Assembly (NCBI GenBank): GCA_964420125.1
Contig: CAYQQQ010000030.1
Location: 1-52,483, forward strand
DNA length: 52,483 nt
From: CAYQQQ01 sp964420125
GTDB lineage: Bacteria > Actinomycetota > Acidimicrobiia > Acidimicrobiales > Microtrichaceae
Direction of reading: 5' to 3'
The position numbers and the translations under genes are program-made. Positions 24,343 through 34,400 of this stretch are shown in pieces (positions within the stretch are counted from its first letter, which is position 1; each line of letters opens with the position of its first letter). Below the pieces are notes generated by a model. It saw nothing but the letters and a program-made list of their open reading frames with translations. It did not search any database and was not told the DNA's origin.

Positions 24343-26343
24343 ATGAAGGGCGTGGAACCGGCGAACCCGTCCCGCGAGCGGCTCGGCGCGCTCGACGGCC
24401 TGCGCGCCCTGGCGGTGGCGGCGGTGGTCGTCTACCACATCGACGACCGCGTGCTGCCCGGCGGCTTCCTGGGTGTGGACGTGTTCTTCGTGCTCTCCGG
24501 CTACCTCGTGACCACCCTGCTGGTGCGCGAGCACGCCCGCAGCGGGGCCATCGGCCTGCGGGCGTTCTGGGGTCGTCGTGCCCGCCGCTTGTGGGCGGCG
24601 GCGTGGATCGTGCTGGCCCTTGTGGCCATGGCCGGGCTGTGGGACGTGTGGGGGGCCGATCGCCAGGCGATGCTGCCGGGGGAGATCTTCGCCGCGGTCG
24701 CCCACATCGAGAACTACTGGATGCTGTCCCACGGGGGCTACCTCCAGCAGTTCGCCGCCCCCTCGCCGGTGCGCCACTTCTGGTCGCTGGCGGTGGAGGA
24801 GCAGTTCTACTTCATCTGGCCGCTGGTCATGATCGGGGGCCTCGCGCTGGCCTCCCGGTTCGGCCGGCGTGCGATGTGGGCCGTGCTGGTGGTCCTGGGG
24901 GCGGCCAGCCTCACCGTCGCGCAGTTCGTGTCGCCCGAGCGCGCCTACCTGGGCACCGCCACCCGCATGATCGCCCTGGTGGTGGGCGCCCTGCTGGCGT
25001 GGTGGTGGTCCTCCACGCCGCTGGCCGCTCCGCGACGTGCGGGCCTGCGCCGGGGGGTGGCGGTGTGGGCAGCAGCCGGTGCGGCGGTGCTGGTTGCCGG
25101 TGCCCTGGTGCTGCACCCCCACGACGAGGTGATGGCGCGCGGCGGGTTCCTCACCGTGGCGCTGGCGTCCGCCGGCCTGGTGGGTCTGGCCGTGGTGCCG
25201 GGCCGGTTCGCGGCGGTGATGTCGGTGGCGCCGCTGGTGTGGATCGGCCGGCGCTCCTACGGGATCTACCTGCTGCACTGGCCGCTGATCGTGGCCATGG
25301 GCCCGGGACGCTCGCCGTGGCTGGTGGCCGCCGTGGTCGTCCCCCTCGCCGTCGGGGGCGCCGCGCTGCTGCACCACGTGGTGGAGGTGCCGCTCATCGC
25401 CCGCCGTTGGCAGCCGGTGAGGATGGCCCAGGGGTCGTTCTGCGTGGCCATCGTGATCGTCGTGGCCCTGCTGGCAGCCCGTCCGGTGTCGACGCCGACC
25501 GGTGACGTGGCGGCCGGTCTGGGGGAGTTGGAGGATCCTGCGGGACCGACCGGCGTCATCACCGGGGAGGACCCGGCGCCGGAGCCGAGCGTCCTGGCCG
25601 AGACCACCACGACCACCATCTGTGTGCCGGCTCCGGTGCAGGGCACGCTGATGGGCCCCGGAGGCGAGGGCTTCGACCCCTCCACCGTCACCGACATCGC
25701 CGATCCGAGCGCGGCCTCCTGCCAGGACCAGATCGACGTGCTGGTGGTGGGGGACTCGACGGGCCGAGGGTTCTCCAACGGGTTGGCGTCGCTCAACGAC
25801 CCGGGCCTGCGGATCTGGGACCGCACGATCCTCGGCTGCTCCCTGGGCAGCGAGGACTGCGGGCACTGGCGCGACGAGTGGACCGGTCCTGTCGACCAGA
25901 TCGACCCCGACGTGGTGGTCCTCTACTTCAACCCGGTGGTGGACCTGAAGGGCGTGGACGACGCCGAGTTCACCTCCCCCGAGGGCGCGGCCCAGCGGGC
26001 CCAGGTGCTGAACGAGGCGGCGGACCTGCTGTCGCGCAACGGCGCGGCGCTGGTGTTCCTGGCCCCTCCGGTGCCGCGTCCCCCCGAGGGGCTGTTCTTC
26101 TGCGACGGCCGCAAGCGGGGCACCCAGTGCGACCCGGAGTGGGTGTCGGCGTGGACGGCGACGGTGGCCGAGGTGGCCACCGCCCGGGGCGCACCCCTGC
26201 TGGACGTGGGCGGGTTCGTGCGGTCGCTCCCCGACGACGAGGCCTCGCGGCCCGATGGGATGCACTTCGCCGGCACCGCGCTGACGGACCTGGCCCGGTG
26301 GGCCCGCCCGCTGCTGTCGTTGGCGGTGGTCAACCAGCGCTGA
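24343..26343 (+). CDS. Membrane acyltransferase (OafA/YrhL family) fused to SGNH domain
   Basis: A 666-aa protein. Residues about 10-380 form the acyltransferase-3 domain: LDGLRALAVAAVVVYHI with the conserved His, FFVLSGYLVTTLLVRE, RRARRLW and RHFWSLAVEEQFYFIWPL, with about ten spans. A Thr-rich linker follows. Residues about 470-660 are an SGNH-like domain: VVGDSTGRG (catalytic Ser block) and DGMHFAG near the end (Asp-His pair). Such fusions O-acetylate cell-envelope polysaccharides or lipids, moving acetyl across the membrane. ATG 24343 is chosen because CAGGTG lies at proper spacing; a TTG 27 bases earlier is unlikely. Confidence 0.88.
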   Translation: MKGVEPANPSRERLGALDGLRALAVAAVVVYHIDDRVLPGGFLGVDVFFVLSGYLVTTLLVREHARSGAIGLRAFWGRRARRLWAAAWIVLALVAMAGLWDVWGADRQAMLPGEIFAAVAHIENYWMLSHGGYLQQFAAPSPVRHFWSLAVEEQFYFIWPLVMIGGLALASRFGRRAMWAVLVVLGAASLTVAQFVSPERAYLGTATRMIALVVGALLAWWWSSTPLAAPRRAGLRRGVAVWAAAGAAVLVAGALVLHPHDEVMARGGFLTVALASAGLVGLAVVPGRFAAVMSVAPLVWIGRRSYGIYLLHWPLIVAMGPGRSPWLVAAVVVPLAVGGAALLHHVVEVPLIARRWQPVRMAQGSFCVAIVIVVALLAARPVSTPTGDVAAGLGELEDPAGPTGVITGEDPAPEPSVLAETTTTTICVPAPVQGTLMGPGGEGFDPSTVTDIADPSAASCQDQIDVLVVGDSTGRGFSNGLASLNDPGLRIWDRTILGCSLGSEDCGHWRDEWTGPVDQIDPDVVVLYFNPVVDLKGVDDAEFTSPEGAAQRAQVLNEAADLLSRNGAALVFLAPPVPRPPEGLFFCDGRKRGTQCDPEWVSAWTATVAEVATARGAPLLDVGGFVRSLPDDEASRPDGMHFAGTALTDLARWARPLLSLAVVNQR

Positions 26344-26415
26344 GGCGCCCGCCGGGGGTGCAGGTGCCTCAGCGCCGGTGCCCGGTGCCCCGACGACAGG
26401 CTCAGCAGGGGCGGC

Positions 26416-27606
26416 TCACGGGAGCCCGCAGGCGGTGGCACCCCCCGCTTCGAAGGTGGCGCGGTCGCAGGTGGCGGTGAGGGGGGCGTGCTCGCCCATG
26501 GCGCTCGAGGCCGGCTGACCGGGTGCGACGTCGAACACGTCCTCGGTGAAGCCGGCATCGGGGAGCATGTTGCGCAGGATGAGCACCATGTCGAAGGTGG
26601 TGGAGCCCCAGTCGAGCCAGGCCACGCCGTCGGCGGTGGTGGCGTTCGACGGCCGGTCGGCGGCGGTGGAGGCCACGATCGTGTACCAGCCGTCGCCGTC
26701 GAGGGGCACCCGGGTGTCGTGGGTGCAGTCGGTGACCGGGTAGGGCTTGCGGTACTCGTTGGTGCACATCGACCAGTAGCGCATGTCCCGGCCGGGGGTG
26801 GCGGGCGACGCTCCGGCGACGGTGTCGGGCACGGTCGGGGCCTTGGCCCGGACCACCACCACCTCCCCGGGCTGGTGCTCCGCCACGGCGGCCACGTAGC
26901 CGTTGTCGGGGTTGGCGTAGAGGCCGGCCACGGCGGCGGGGCGCTTGAACAGCGGAGGGTCGAGGGGCGCCACGTCGGTCGCGGGGCCGAAGGCGTTGAT
27001 GAGGCTCACCAGGGTGGGATCGCCTCCGGGGTCGGCGCACTCGGGGATGGTCACCACCGAGCCGTCGGCGCGGCGCACCTTCACCGTCGGCAGGCCGACA
27101 CCGCCGGTGGGGTCGCCGGAGTCGTCGGGCACGTAGGTGCGGTAGACGACGCTGCCGGTCACCCCGCCGGCGGCGAGCACGTTGCCGGGCGCACCGGGGC
27201 CGGCCGACGCGCTGAGGGTGAGGGCGTAGGAGCCGCCGTCCGGCGCGCCGGGATCGGCGAAGGGGTTGGAGGACCCGACGTCGGCCTGGATGTCCCGGTC
27301 CGTCAGGTGGTCCACGGCGCTGCCCGTCAGGCCGTAGGTGACGAAGGAGATGTAGCGGGCATCGGGGAAGGTGCCCTCGAGCTCGATGCGGTCGCCGGCG
27401 ATGAGGTTGTAGCTCATCGACCAGTAGGTGGCTCCCGTGTCGGGGTAGGCCACGTTCAGGGTGTCGCGGGTCACCATGTGGGCCCAGGCGCAGCTCAACC
27501 CGGCCGGGGGCGGGGAGGTCGCGCCGGTGCAGGCGGCGGTCCCCGCCACCCCGAGCGCCAGGGCGCCAGCCAGCGCGCTGCGGAGGGTCCTTCGGCGTGT
27601 CGTCAT
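26416..27606 (-). CDS. Predicted secreted lipoprotein, unknown function
   Basis: A 396-aa protein with an Arg-rich signal (MTTRRRTLRSALAGALALGVAG) and a lipobox ending at Cys26 (GTAAC). The mature part has two related stretches: YWSMSYNLIAGDRIELEGTFPDARYISF near 60, and DMRYWSMCTNEYRKPYP near 275. Both carry the YWSM motif, suggesting an internal duplication of a beta-rich domain. Several cysteines (CTNE, DCTHD, CDRAT, ACGLP) could pair outside the cell. No family is recognised with certainty. A divergent TetR gene starts about 150 bases upstream and may control it. Confidence 0.75.
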   Translation of the reverse strand: MTTRRRTLRSALAGALALGVAGTAACTGATSPPPAGLSCAWAHMVTRDTLNVAYPDTGATYWSMSYNLIAGDRIELEGTFPDARYISFVTYGLTGSAVDHLTDRDIQADVGSSNPFADPGAPDGGSYALTLSASAGPGAPGNVLAAGGVTGSVVYRTYVPDDSGDPTGGVGLPTVKVRRADGSVVTIPECADPGGDPTLVSLINAFGPATDVAPLDPPLFKRPAAVAGLYANPDNGYVAAVAEHQPGEVVVVRAKAPTVPDTVAGASPATPGRDMRYWSMCTNEYRKPYPVTDCTHDTRVPLDGDGWYTIVASTAADRPSNATTADGVAWLDWGSTTFDMVLILRNMLPDAGFTEDVFDVAPGQPASSAMGEHAPLTATCDRATFEAGGATACGLP

Positions 27607-27675
27607 GTCATGTCCCCCTGTGTGGAGCTGCGGACCGGCCCCGCCGGCCCTCCCGGCGACACTAGTTCAGATCAC

Positions 27676-27704
27676 GGGAGCAACTCCCAAAAAGAAGCAA
27701 CTCC
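27676..27704. promoter_or_regulatory. Repeated half-palindromes between lipoprotein and TetR genes
   Basis: GGGAGCAACTCCC (27676-27688) is a perfect 5-bp-arm palindrome, and GAAGCAACTCC (27694-27704) repeats ten of its bases 18 bases further on. The pair sits in the 147-bp divergent gap between the lipoprotein start (27606) and the regulator start (27754). A plausible operator, not proven. Confidence 0.4.
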
Positions 27705-27753
27705 GATGAAGGTGTCGCGTCGCTGCGGGCGGGAAGGTCCAGACTGTGCAGCA

Positions 27754-28368
27754 GTGACGACGAACCGGAACGAGCTCGGCCGGCGGGAGCGCAAGAAGCA
27801 GGCCACCAGGGACGGGCTCCGCCACGCCGCGCTGGAGCTGATGGCCGAGCACGGCTTCGAGGGGGTGACCGTCGAGCAGATCTGCGAGCGCGCCGATGTG
27901 GCCACCTCCACGTTCTTCCGCCACTTCCCCACCAAGGAGGACGTGGTGCTCGCCGACCTCCAGGACCGCGGCGGCGAGCTGCTGGGCGCGCTCGACGCCC
28001 AACCCGCCGGCACCGGGCCGACCGAGCTGCTCCTCGGGGCGCTGGTGTCGTGGCGGAGCACCCGGCGCCCGCCGGAGGTGCTGCGGGCGGAGTCGATGCT
28101 GCTGGCGACCGAGCCGGCGTTGCAGGCACGGCTCGGTCGGATGGTGATCGGGTGGGAGCAGCCCATCGCCGAGCGCCTCTCCGTGCGCTACGGGCTGGAT
28201 GTCGCCTCGGTCGACGTGCAGCTCGCCGCCGCCTGGCTGGTCACCTCGATCCGGGTGGTGATCCGTGAGTGGGCGTCGGGGGGCGGCGCCGAGGACGTGT
28301 TCGACCTGGGTGCCGCCGTGATGGGTCGCCTCGCCGTGGCCGTCGAGCCCATGCTGGCACCTCGCTGA
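27754..28368 (+). CDS. TetR-family transcriptional regulator
   Basis: A 204-aa regulator. The TetR DNA-binding domain is clear: RRERKKQATRDGLRHAALELMAEHGFEGVTVEQICERADV followed by STFFRHFPTKEDVVLADL. The C-terminal part resembles the ligand bundle of MftR-like TetR proteins. GTG 27754 is chosen because it gives the short leader usual before RRERKKQ; ATG at 27706 would add 16 residues. The likely target is the divergent lipoprotein gene or its own promoter. It ends 18 bases from the end of the convergent narI gene. Confidence 0.88.
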   Translation: MTTNRNELGRRERKKQATRDGLRHAALELMAEHGFEGVTVEQICERADVATSTFFRHFPTKEDVVLADLQDRGGELLGALDAQPAGTGPTELLLGALVSWRSTRRPPEVLRAESMLLATEPALQARLGRMVIGWEQPIAERLSVRYGLDVASVDVQLAAAWLVTSIRVVIREWASGGGAEDVFDLGAAVMGRLAVAVEPMLAPR

Positions 28369-28386
28369 GCGCTTCGTCGCCCGGGG

Positions 28387-29130
28387 TCAGTTCCGGCCGA
28401 TGGTGTCCCAGCCCCGAGGGACGCCGGGGTTGTGCGGCGGCGCGGGGAGGCGGCGTCGGTACACCACGTGGGGACGGGTGAGGTAGCTGACCGGCGCGCT
28501 CCAGGCGTGCACGAAGCGGGTGAAGGGGAACAGGGCGAAGAACACCCAGGCCACCGTGATGTGCACCCGGTAGATCTCGGGCACCCCGTCGAGGGCGGAG
28601 ATGTCGGGCTGGAAGGTGAGGATGCTGCGCCACCACACCGCCACGCTGGGCCGGTAGTTGTAGCCGGGGCCGAGGACGTTGTAGCCGACCGTGGTGGCCA
28701 CCCCGAGCAGGAACATGATCCACAGCATCGCCATGGCCACCACGTCCATGCGGGTGGTGGCCCGGCGCACCCTGCCGTTCAGGATGCGGCGCAGCAGCAG
28801 GATCACGAGCCCTGCCAGGCAGATCGTGAGCCCGGTGACCCCGCCGACCTTGGCCACGAAGGTGTACTGCGCCTCGGTGATGCCGAGGGCCTCGGTGACC
28901 TGGTCGGGCACCACGATGCCCATCACGTGGCCGGCGATGCACATGAAGGCGCCGTAGTGGAACAGCGGCGCCCCCCATTGCAGCCACTGCTTCTCGTAGA
29001 TCTCCGAGGAGCGGCTGGCCCAGCCGAACTTGTCGAAGCGGTACCGCCAGATGTGGCCGATCACGAACGAGGCGATGGCCAGGTAGGGCAGCACCAGGAA
29101 CATGAGCACGTCGGGGACGGAGTGGTTCAC
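28387..29130 (-). CDS. narI: Respiratory nitrate reductase gamma subunit (cytochrome b)
   Basis: A 247-aa membrane subunit with five hydrophobic spans. It takes electrons from quinol and passes them through two b hemes to NarH. LFHYGAFMCIAGHVMGIVVP and the late RVHITVAWVFFALFPFTRFVHAWS carry the histidines expected for heme ligation. GTG at 29130 overlaps the narJ stop in a GTGA. The C-terminus is Pro/Arg-rich and ends at 28387. It is the last gene of narGHJI. Confidence 0.94.
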   Translation of the reverse strand: MNHSVPDVLMFLVLPYLAIASFVIGHIWRYRFDKFGWASRSSEIYEKQWLQWGAPLFHYGAFMCIAGHVMGIVVPDQVTEALGITEAQYTFVAKVGGVTGLTICLAGLVILLLRRILNGRVRRATTRMDVVAMAMLWIMFLLGVATTVGYNVLGPGYNYRPSVAVWWRSILTFQPDISALDGVPEIYRVHITVAWVFFALFPFTRFVHAWSAPVSYLTRPHVVYRRRLPAPPHNPGVPRGWDTIGRN

Positions 29131-29843
29131 GGGCACGCTCCTGTGCGGTTCTCGAGCACGACGGGCACCTCCGGTCCCACGCCGACCTCCTCGCTCGGCG
29201 GGCCCTCTCTCGCCAGGCGCTGCAGCTCCACCCACTCCGCCCGCTCGGGTTCGCCCGCCACCGCCTGCACCGCGGCGAGCACGGCGGCGAAGGGGCTGTC
29301 GCGCTCGATCAGCGATCGGTGCAGCACGGCGATGGCGCCCCGGTGGGGGCCGAGGGTGCCCGAGGTGTCGCCGGTGTGGGCGGCCAGCTCTGCGAGCGCC
29401 GCCAGGTGGTCGGGCAGCTCGGCGGTGGGCGGGTCGAAGCCGTGGCGGCGGTACTGCTCGGCGACCTCCAGCAGCGCCTCGCCGCGGCGGCGGGTGTCGC
29501 CGTCGGTGAAGTAGGTGAGGTTGAGGCTGGTGCGGCGCTGGTGGTCGAAGGTGTCGACGTAGCGCTGCTCGCGCTCCATGGGCTCCAGGCCCGCCCACCA
29601 CTCGGCGAAGGTGGCCAGCGCCTGCATCGCGTCGTGCGGTCCTCCGCCCGGCCGCCCGGCTCCCTCGGCCGCACCCACCGGGTCCCGGTCGTCGGACTCC
29701 GCCAGGGCGGCGGCCACCAGCGCCACCTCGGCGTCGTCGGGGTAGCTCAGCAGGGCGGCGCCGGCCTGCAGCACCAGGGCTTCGACCACCGGGTCGATGC
29801 CTGCGCTGCGACGACGGCCGCGGCGAGCGATGCGCAGCTTCAC
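29127..29843 (-). CDS. narJ: Nitrate reductase maturation chaperone
   Basis: A 238-aa helical chaperone of the TorD/NarJ family. It delivers molybdenum cofactor to NarG and keeps NarGH in the cytoplasm until assembly. Visible family features are LQAGAALLSYPDDAEV, YVDTFDHQRRTSLNLTYFTDGDTRRRGEALLEV and ELPDHLAALAELAA. GTG at 29843 overlaps the narH stop, and its own stop overlaps the narI start, both as GTGA. The N-terminus is basic (RRGRRRSAG), longer than in E. coli. Confidence 0.92.
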   Translation of the reverse strand: MKLRIARRGRRRSAGIDPVVEALVLQAGAALLSYPDDAEVALVAAALAESDDRDPVGAAEGAGRPGGGPHDAMQALATFAEWWAGLEPMEREQRYVDTFDHQRRTSLNLTYFTDGDTRRRGEALLEVAEQYRRHGFDPPTAELPDHLAALAELAAHTGDTSGTLGPHRGAIAVLHRSLIERDSPFAAVLAAVQAVAGEPERAEWVELQRLAREGPPSEEVGVGPEVPVVLENRTGACP

Positions 29844-31399
29844 GACGCCTCCTTCACCCGCAGCCGGAGGCGGCCGTGGTGGTCGCGGAACGTGTCGCCG
29901 GCGGGTGCGGTCATCGAGGGTGCCTCCAGCCCGAAGGTGGCGGCCAGGTCGGGTCCTCCGGGGAAGTCGATGCTGCAGTGCTCGGTCTGGGCGGCTCCCG
30001 TCTCTTCGCGGTGGCTCTTGGGGATCACGTAGCGCTCCTCGTAGGGGGCGAGCGCCAGCAGTCGGTAGAGGTGCTCCAGCTGCTCGGCTCGCAGCCCCAC
30101 CTCCTCCGCCAGGTTCGGGTCTGCCTGTCCGAGGAGCTGCTCCTGGCGCTTGTGGGCTCGCATGGCGGTGAGCCGGCGCAGGGCCAGCTCCACCGGGGCG
30201 GTGTCGCCGGCCGCCAGCAGGTTGGCCAGGTACTCCAGCGGGATGCGCATGTGCTCGATGGCGGCGAACACCTGGGAGGGGTCCTCGGCGTCGTAGCCCG
30301 CCGTGCTCATGGCGTCGGTGACGGGCGACAGCGGCGGCACGTACCAGACCATCGGCATCGTGCGGTACTCGGGGTGCAGCGGCAGGGCCACGCCCAGGTC
30401 CTTGGCCAGGGCGTACACCGGCGACCGCCCGGCGGCCTCGATCCAGTCGTGGGGCACGCCGCTGCGCTCGGCGGCCGCGATGACCTCCGGGTCGTGGGGG
30501 TCGAGCATCAGGTCCCGCTGCGCCGCCAGCAGCTGGCGCGGATCGGGGGTGGACGCGGCGGCGGTCACCTTGTCGAGGTCGTAGAGGACCACGCCGATGT
30601 AGCGGATGCGGCCCACGCAGGTCTCCGAGCAGATGGTCGGCATGCCGTCCTCCACCCGGGCGTAGCAGAACGTGCACTTCTCGGCTTTGGAGGTGACGTG
30701 GTTGAAGTACACCTTCTTGTAGGGGCACCCCGAGGTGCAGTAGCGCCAGCCGCGGCAGCGGTTCTGGTCCACCAGGACGATGCCGTCCTCCTCCCGCTTG
30801 TACATGGCCCCCGAAGGGCAGGACGCCACGCACGAGGGGTTCATGCAGTGCTCGCAGATGCGGGGCAGGTACATGAGGAACACGTGCTCGTAGTCGAGGG
30901 CGACCCGGTCGCCGAGGCCGGCCAGGTTCGGGTCCTCCCGGTAGCGCTCGTGGGCACCGCCGAGGTCGTCCTCCCAGTTGGGCCCCCACGTCAGCTCCAT
31001 CGGCTCACCGGTGAGCCGGCTGTGCGCGGTGGCCACCGGCGGACGGTCCGACAGCGGGGCGTTGGTGAGCGTGGCGTAGTCGTAGGTCCAGGGCTCGTAG
31101 TAGTCGTCGATGGTCGGCAGGTCGGGGTTGGCGAAGATCCGCAGCAGCTTGCGGATGCGCCCACCTGCGCGCAGCTTCAGGCGGCCCCTGCGGTCGAGCG
31201 CCCATCCGCCCCGCCAGCGCTGCTGGTCCTCGTAGTGCTTCGGGTAGCCGATGCCCGGCTTGGTCTCGACGTTGTTGAACCACACGTAGTCGGTGCCCGA
31301 GCGGTTGGTCCACGCCTGCTTGCAGGTGGTGGAGCAGGTGTGGCAGCCGATGCACTTGTCGAGCGCCATCACCATCATGAACTGGGCGTGCACCTTCAT
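29840..31399 (-). CDS. narH: Respiratory nitrate reductase beta subunit (iron-sulfur)
   Basis: A 519-aa electron-transfer subunit. Four cysteine clusters are present: CIGCHTCSTTC at 16-26, CEHCMNPSCVASCPSG, CRGWRYCTSGCPYKK and CTFCYARVEDGMPTICSETC. The Trp in the third group in place of Cys is the known mark of the [3Fe-4S] cluster of NarH. ATG at 31399 lies 14 bases after the narG stop. The C-terminal domain (LLALAPYEERYVIPKSHRE) is also NarH-like. It bridges NarI hemes and NarG. Confidence 0.96.
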   Translation of the reverse strand: MKVHAQFMMVMALDKCIGCHTCSTTCKQAWTNRSGTDYVWFNNVETKPGIGYPKHYEDQQRWRGGWALDRRGRLKLRAGGRIRKLLRIFANPDLPTIDDYYEPWTYDYATLTNAPLSDRPPVATAHSRLTGEPMELTWGPNWEDDLGGAHERYREDPNLAGLGDRVALDYEHVFLMYLPRICEHCMNPSCVASCPSGAMYKREEDGIVLVDQNRCRGWRYCTSGCPYKKVYFNHVTSKAEKCTFCYARVEDGMPTICSETCVGRIRYIGVVLYDLDKVTAAASTPDPRQLLAAQRDLMLDPHDPEVIAAAERSGVPHDWIEAAGRSPVYALAKDLGVALPLHPEYRTMPMVWYVPPLSPVTDAMSTAGYDAEDPSQVFAAIEHMRIPLEYLANLLAAGDTAPVELALRRLTAMRAHKRQEQLLGQADPNLAEEVGLRAEQLEHLYRLLALAPYEERYVIPKSHREETGAAQTEHCSIDFPGGPDLAATFGLEAPSMTAPAGDTFRDHHGRLRLRVKEAS

Positions 31400-31413
31400 C
31401 AGTACGTCACCTC

Positions 31414-34400
31414 TCAGTACCTCACCTCGGTGGTGCGCTTGCGCACCACGGTCACCTCGTCGCGCTGGATGCCGGTGCAGCCGTAGTAGTTGAACCCGTA
31501 GGACAGCTGGGCGTAGCCGCCGATCATGTGGGTCGGCTTGAGCAGCACCCGGGTGAGGGAGTTGTCGGTGCCTCCGGGCCGTCTGGTGCGTTGGGTGAGC
31601 GGGTTCTGCACGTGGCGGTCCTTGGCGTGGTACACGAAGCAGGTGCCCTCGGGCATCCGCGGGGTGACCACCGCCCGGCAGGCCACCACGCCGTTGCGGT
31701 TCCACGCCTCCACCCAGTCGTTGTCGGCCACGCCGATGCGTCCGGCGTCCGGCACCGACAGCCACATGCCCGGCCCGCCGCGGTGCAGCGTCAGCATCAG
31801 CAGGTCGTCCTGGTACTCCGAGTGGATCGACCACTTGGAGTGCGGCGTGAGGTAGCGCAGCACCAGCGAGTCCGCGCCGAGCTGGTCGAGCTCGGGGTAG
31901 TGCTCGGGCATGTTGAGCGGCGGCCGGAAGGTGGGCAGCTGCTCGCCGTACTCGGCCATCCAGTCGTGGTCGAGGAAGAACGAGATGCGCCCGGTGAGGG
32001 TGTGCCACGGCTTGGCCCGCTCCACGTTGATGGTGAACGCCGAGTAGGTGCGCCCGGCGGACTCGTCGCCCGACCACTCCGGGCTGGTGAGGGTGTGCTG
32101 GGGGCGGGCCTGGGCGTCGGTCCAGCGGATGTGGGTGTCGCGCTCGCCCTCCACCAGGTCGGCCAGCGGTCGGCCGACTCGCCGCTCGAGGGTGGCGAAG
32201 CCCTCGTGGGCGAGGGCGCCGTTGGTGGCTCCCGACAGCGCCAGCATGGCCTCGGCCACCTGCTCGGCCCGGTACAGCTGGGGCCGCCCCTCGCCCGCGC
32301 CTTCCGCGACGACGTCGTTGACCTCGCCCAGCCACTCGACCATCTCGGCCGGCTTCCACTGCACGCCCTTGCAGCCGATCCCGGCGGACTCCACCAGCGG
32401 GCCGAGGCTGGTGAGCTTGTCGGCCACCGCCCCGTAGTCGCGCTCCACCACCACCAGCTGGGGCATCGTGCGGCCGGGCACCGGCTCGCACTCCCCGGCG
32501 CGCCAGTCGAGCGCCCGGCCTCCCGGCTGGGCGAGCTCGCCGGGGGTGTCGTGGCCCATCGACACGGCCACCACGTCCTGGCGCACGCCGAGGTGCTTCG
32601 CCGCCAGCGGAGAGAACACCTCGGCCAGCGAGGCGAAGGCGTCCCAGTCGTCGCGGGCCTCCCATGGCGGGTCGATGGCGGCGTTGAAGGAGTGCACGAA
32701 GGGGTGCAGGTCGGTCATCGACAGGTCGTACTTCTCGTACCAGGTGGCCGCCGGCAGCACGACGTCGGAGAAGTGGGCGGTGGAGGTCATCCGGAAGTCG
32801 AGGTTGACCAGCAGGTCCAACTTGGCGGTGGGGGCCTCGTCGTGCCAGACGACGTCGCGGGGGCGACGGTCCGGGGGCGCCTCGTCGGCCGAGGCGTTGT
32901 CGTCGGCGCCGAGGAGGTGGCGCAGGAAGTACTCGTGGCCCTTGCCGGAGCTGCCCAGCAGGTTGGCCCTCCACACGAACAGCAGGCGGGGGTGGTTGCG
33001 GGGGTCGTCGGGGTCGTCCACCGCGAAGCGCAGCGAGCCGTCGCGCAGGGAGTCCACCACGTGCTGGGCCGGCTCCTTGCCGGCGGCCGCGGCCTCGTCC
33101 GCCAGGTTGAGGGGGTTGCGGTCGAAGGTGGGGTAGCTCACCTGCCAGCCGTTGCGCACCGCCTGGGCCAGGCAGTCCACCGGGGTCATCCCCTCGAAGC
33201 GGCCCTCGCCGAGGGGGGAGGCCAGCTCGTCGGGGCCGATCACCTCGTAGCGCCACTGGTCGGTGGCCAGGTAGAACCAGGCGGTGCCGTTGCACTGGCG
33301 GGGGGGCCGTGACCAGTCGAGGGCGTGGGCCAGGGTGACCCAGCCGGTGTAGGAGCGGATCTTCTCCTGTCCGACGTAGTGGGCCCATCCGCCGCCGTTG
33401 CGCCCGACGGTGCCGCAGGCCACCAGCATCGTGATGATCGCCCGGTAGATGGTGTCGGAGTTGTACCAGTGGTTGATGCCGGCGCCCAGGATCACCATCG
33501 AGCGCCCGTCGGTGGCCTCGGCGGTGGCGGCGAACTCGCGGGCGACGCGGGTGACCACCTCGGCGCGCACCGAGGTTATGGCCTCCTGCCAGGCCGGGGT
33601 GTAGGGCTGGGTGGCGTCGTCGTAGCCGGTGGGCCACTCGCCCGGCAGCCCGTCGCGTGCCACCCCGTAGTGGGCGAGCAGCAGGTCGTAGACGGTGGTG
33701 ACCAGCTGGTCGCCCACCCGCAGCACCGGCACCCCGCGGGTGAGGGTGGAGGCGGGGGTGGTGTCGAAGCGGGGGAAGCTCACCTCGACCGCGTCCCGGG
33801 CTCCGTCGAGGAGGCTGAGGCGGGGCCGGAGGTCGCCGAGGTCGAGGTTCCAGTTGCCCTCACCGACCTCGCTCCAGCGGTCCCCGATGGTGCCCGTCGG
33901 CACGGCCGGGGCGTCGGTGGCGTCGTCCCACACCACGGTGCGCCACTCGGCGCCATCGGAGGTGTCGCCGAGGTCGGAGGCGCGCAGCAGCCGGTCCGGC
34001 ACGTGGCCGCCCTCGGGGCGGGCCTTCAGGGTGACCAGGAACGGCCAGTCGGAGTTCTTCGTGACGTAGTCGCGGAAGTAGGGGACCTGGCGTTGCACGT
34101 GGAACTCGTTGAGCACGACGTGGCCCATGGCCATGGCCAGGGCCCCGTCGGTGCCGGGGGCGGCGGGGAGCCAGTCGTCGGCGAACTTGGTGTGCTCCGC
34201 GTAGTCGGGGGCGACGACCACCACCTTCTGGCCCCGGTAGCGGGACTCCACGAGGAAGTGGGAGTCGGGGGTGCGGGTGACGGGCACGTTGGAGCCCCAC
34301 ACCAGCAGGTAGGCGGCATGCCACCAGTCGGCCGCCTCGGGCACGTCGGTCTGGTCGCCGAACACCTGGGGCGAGGACGGCGGCAGGTCGGCGTACCAGT

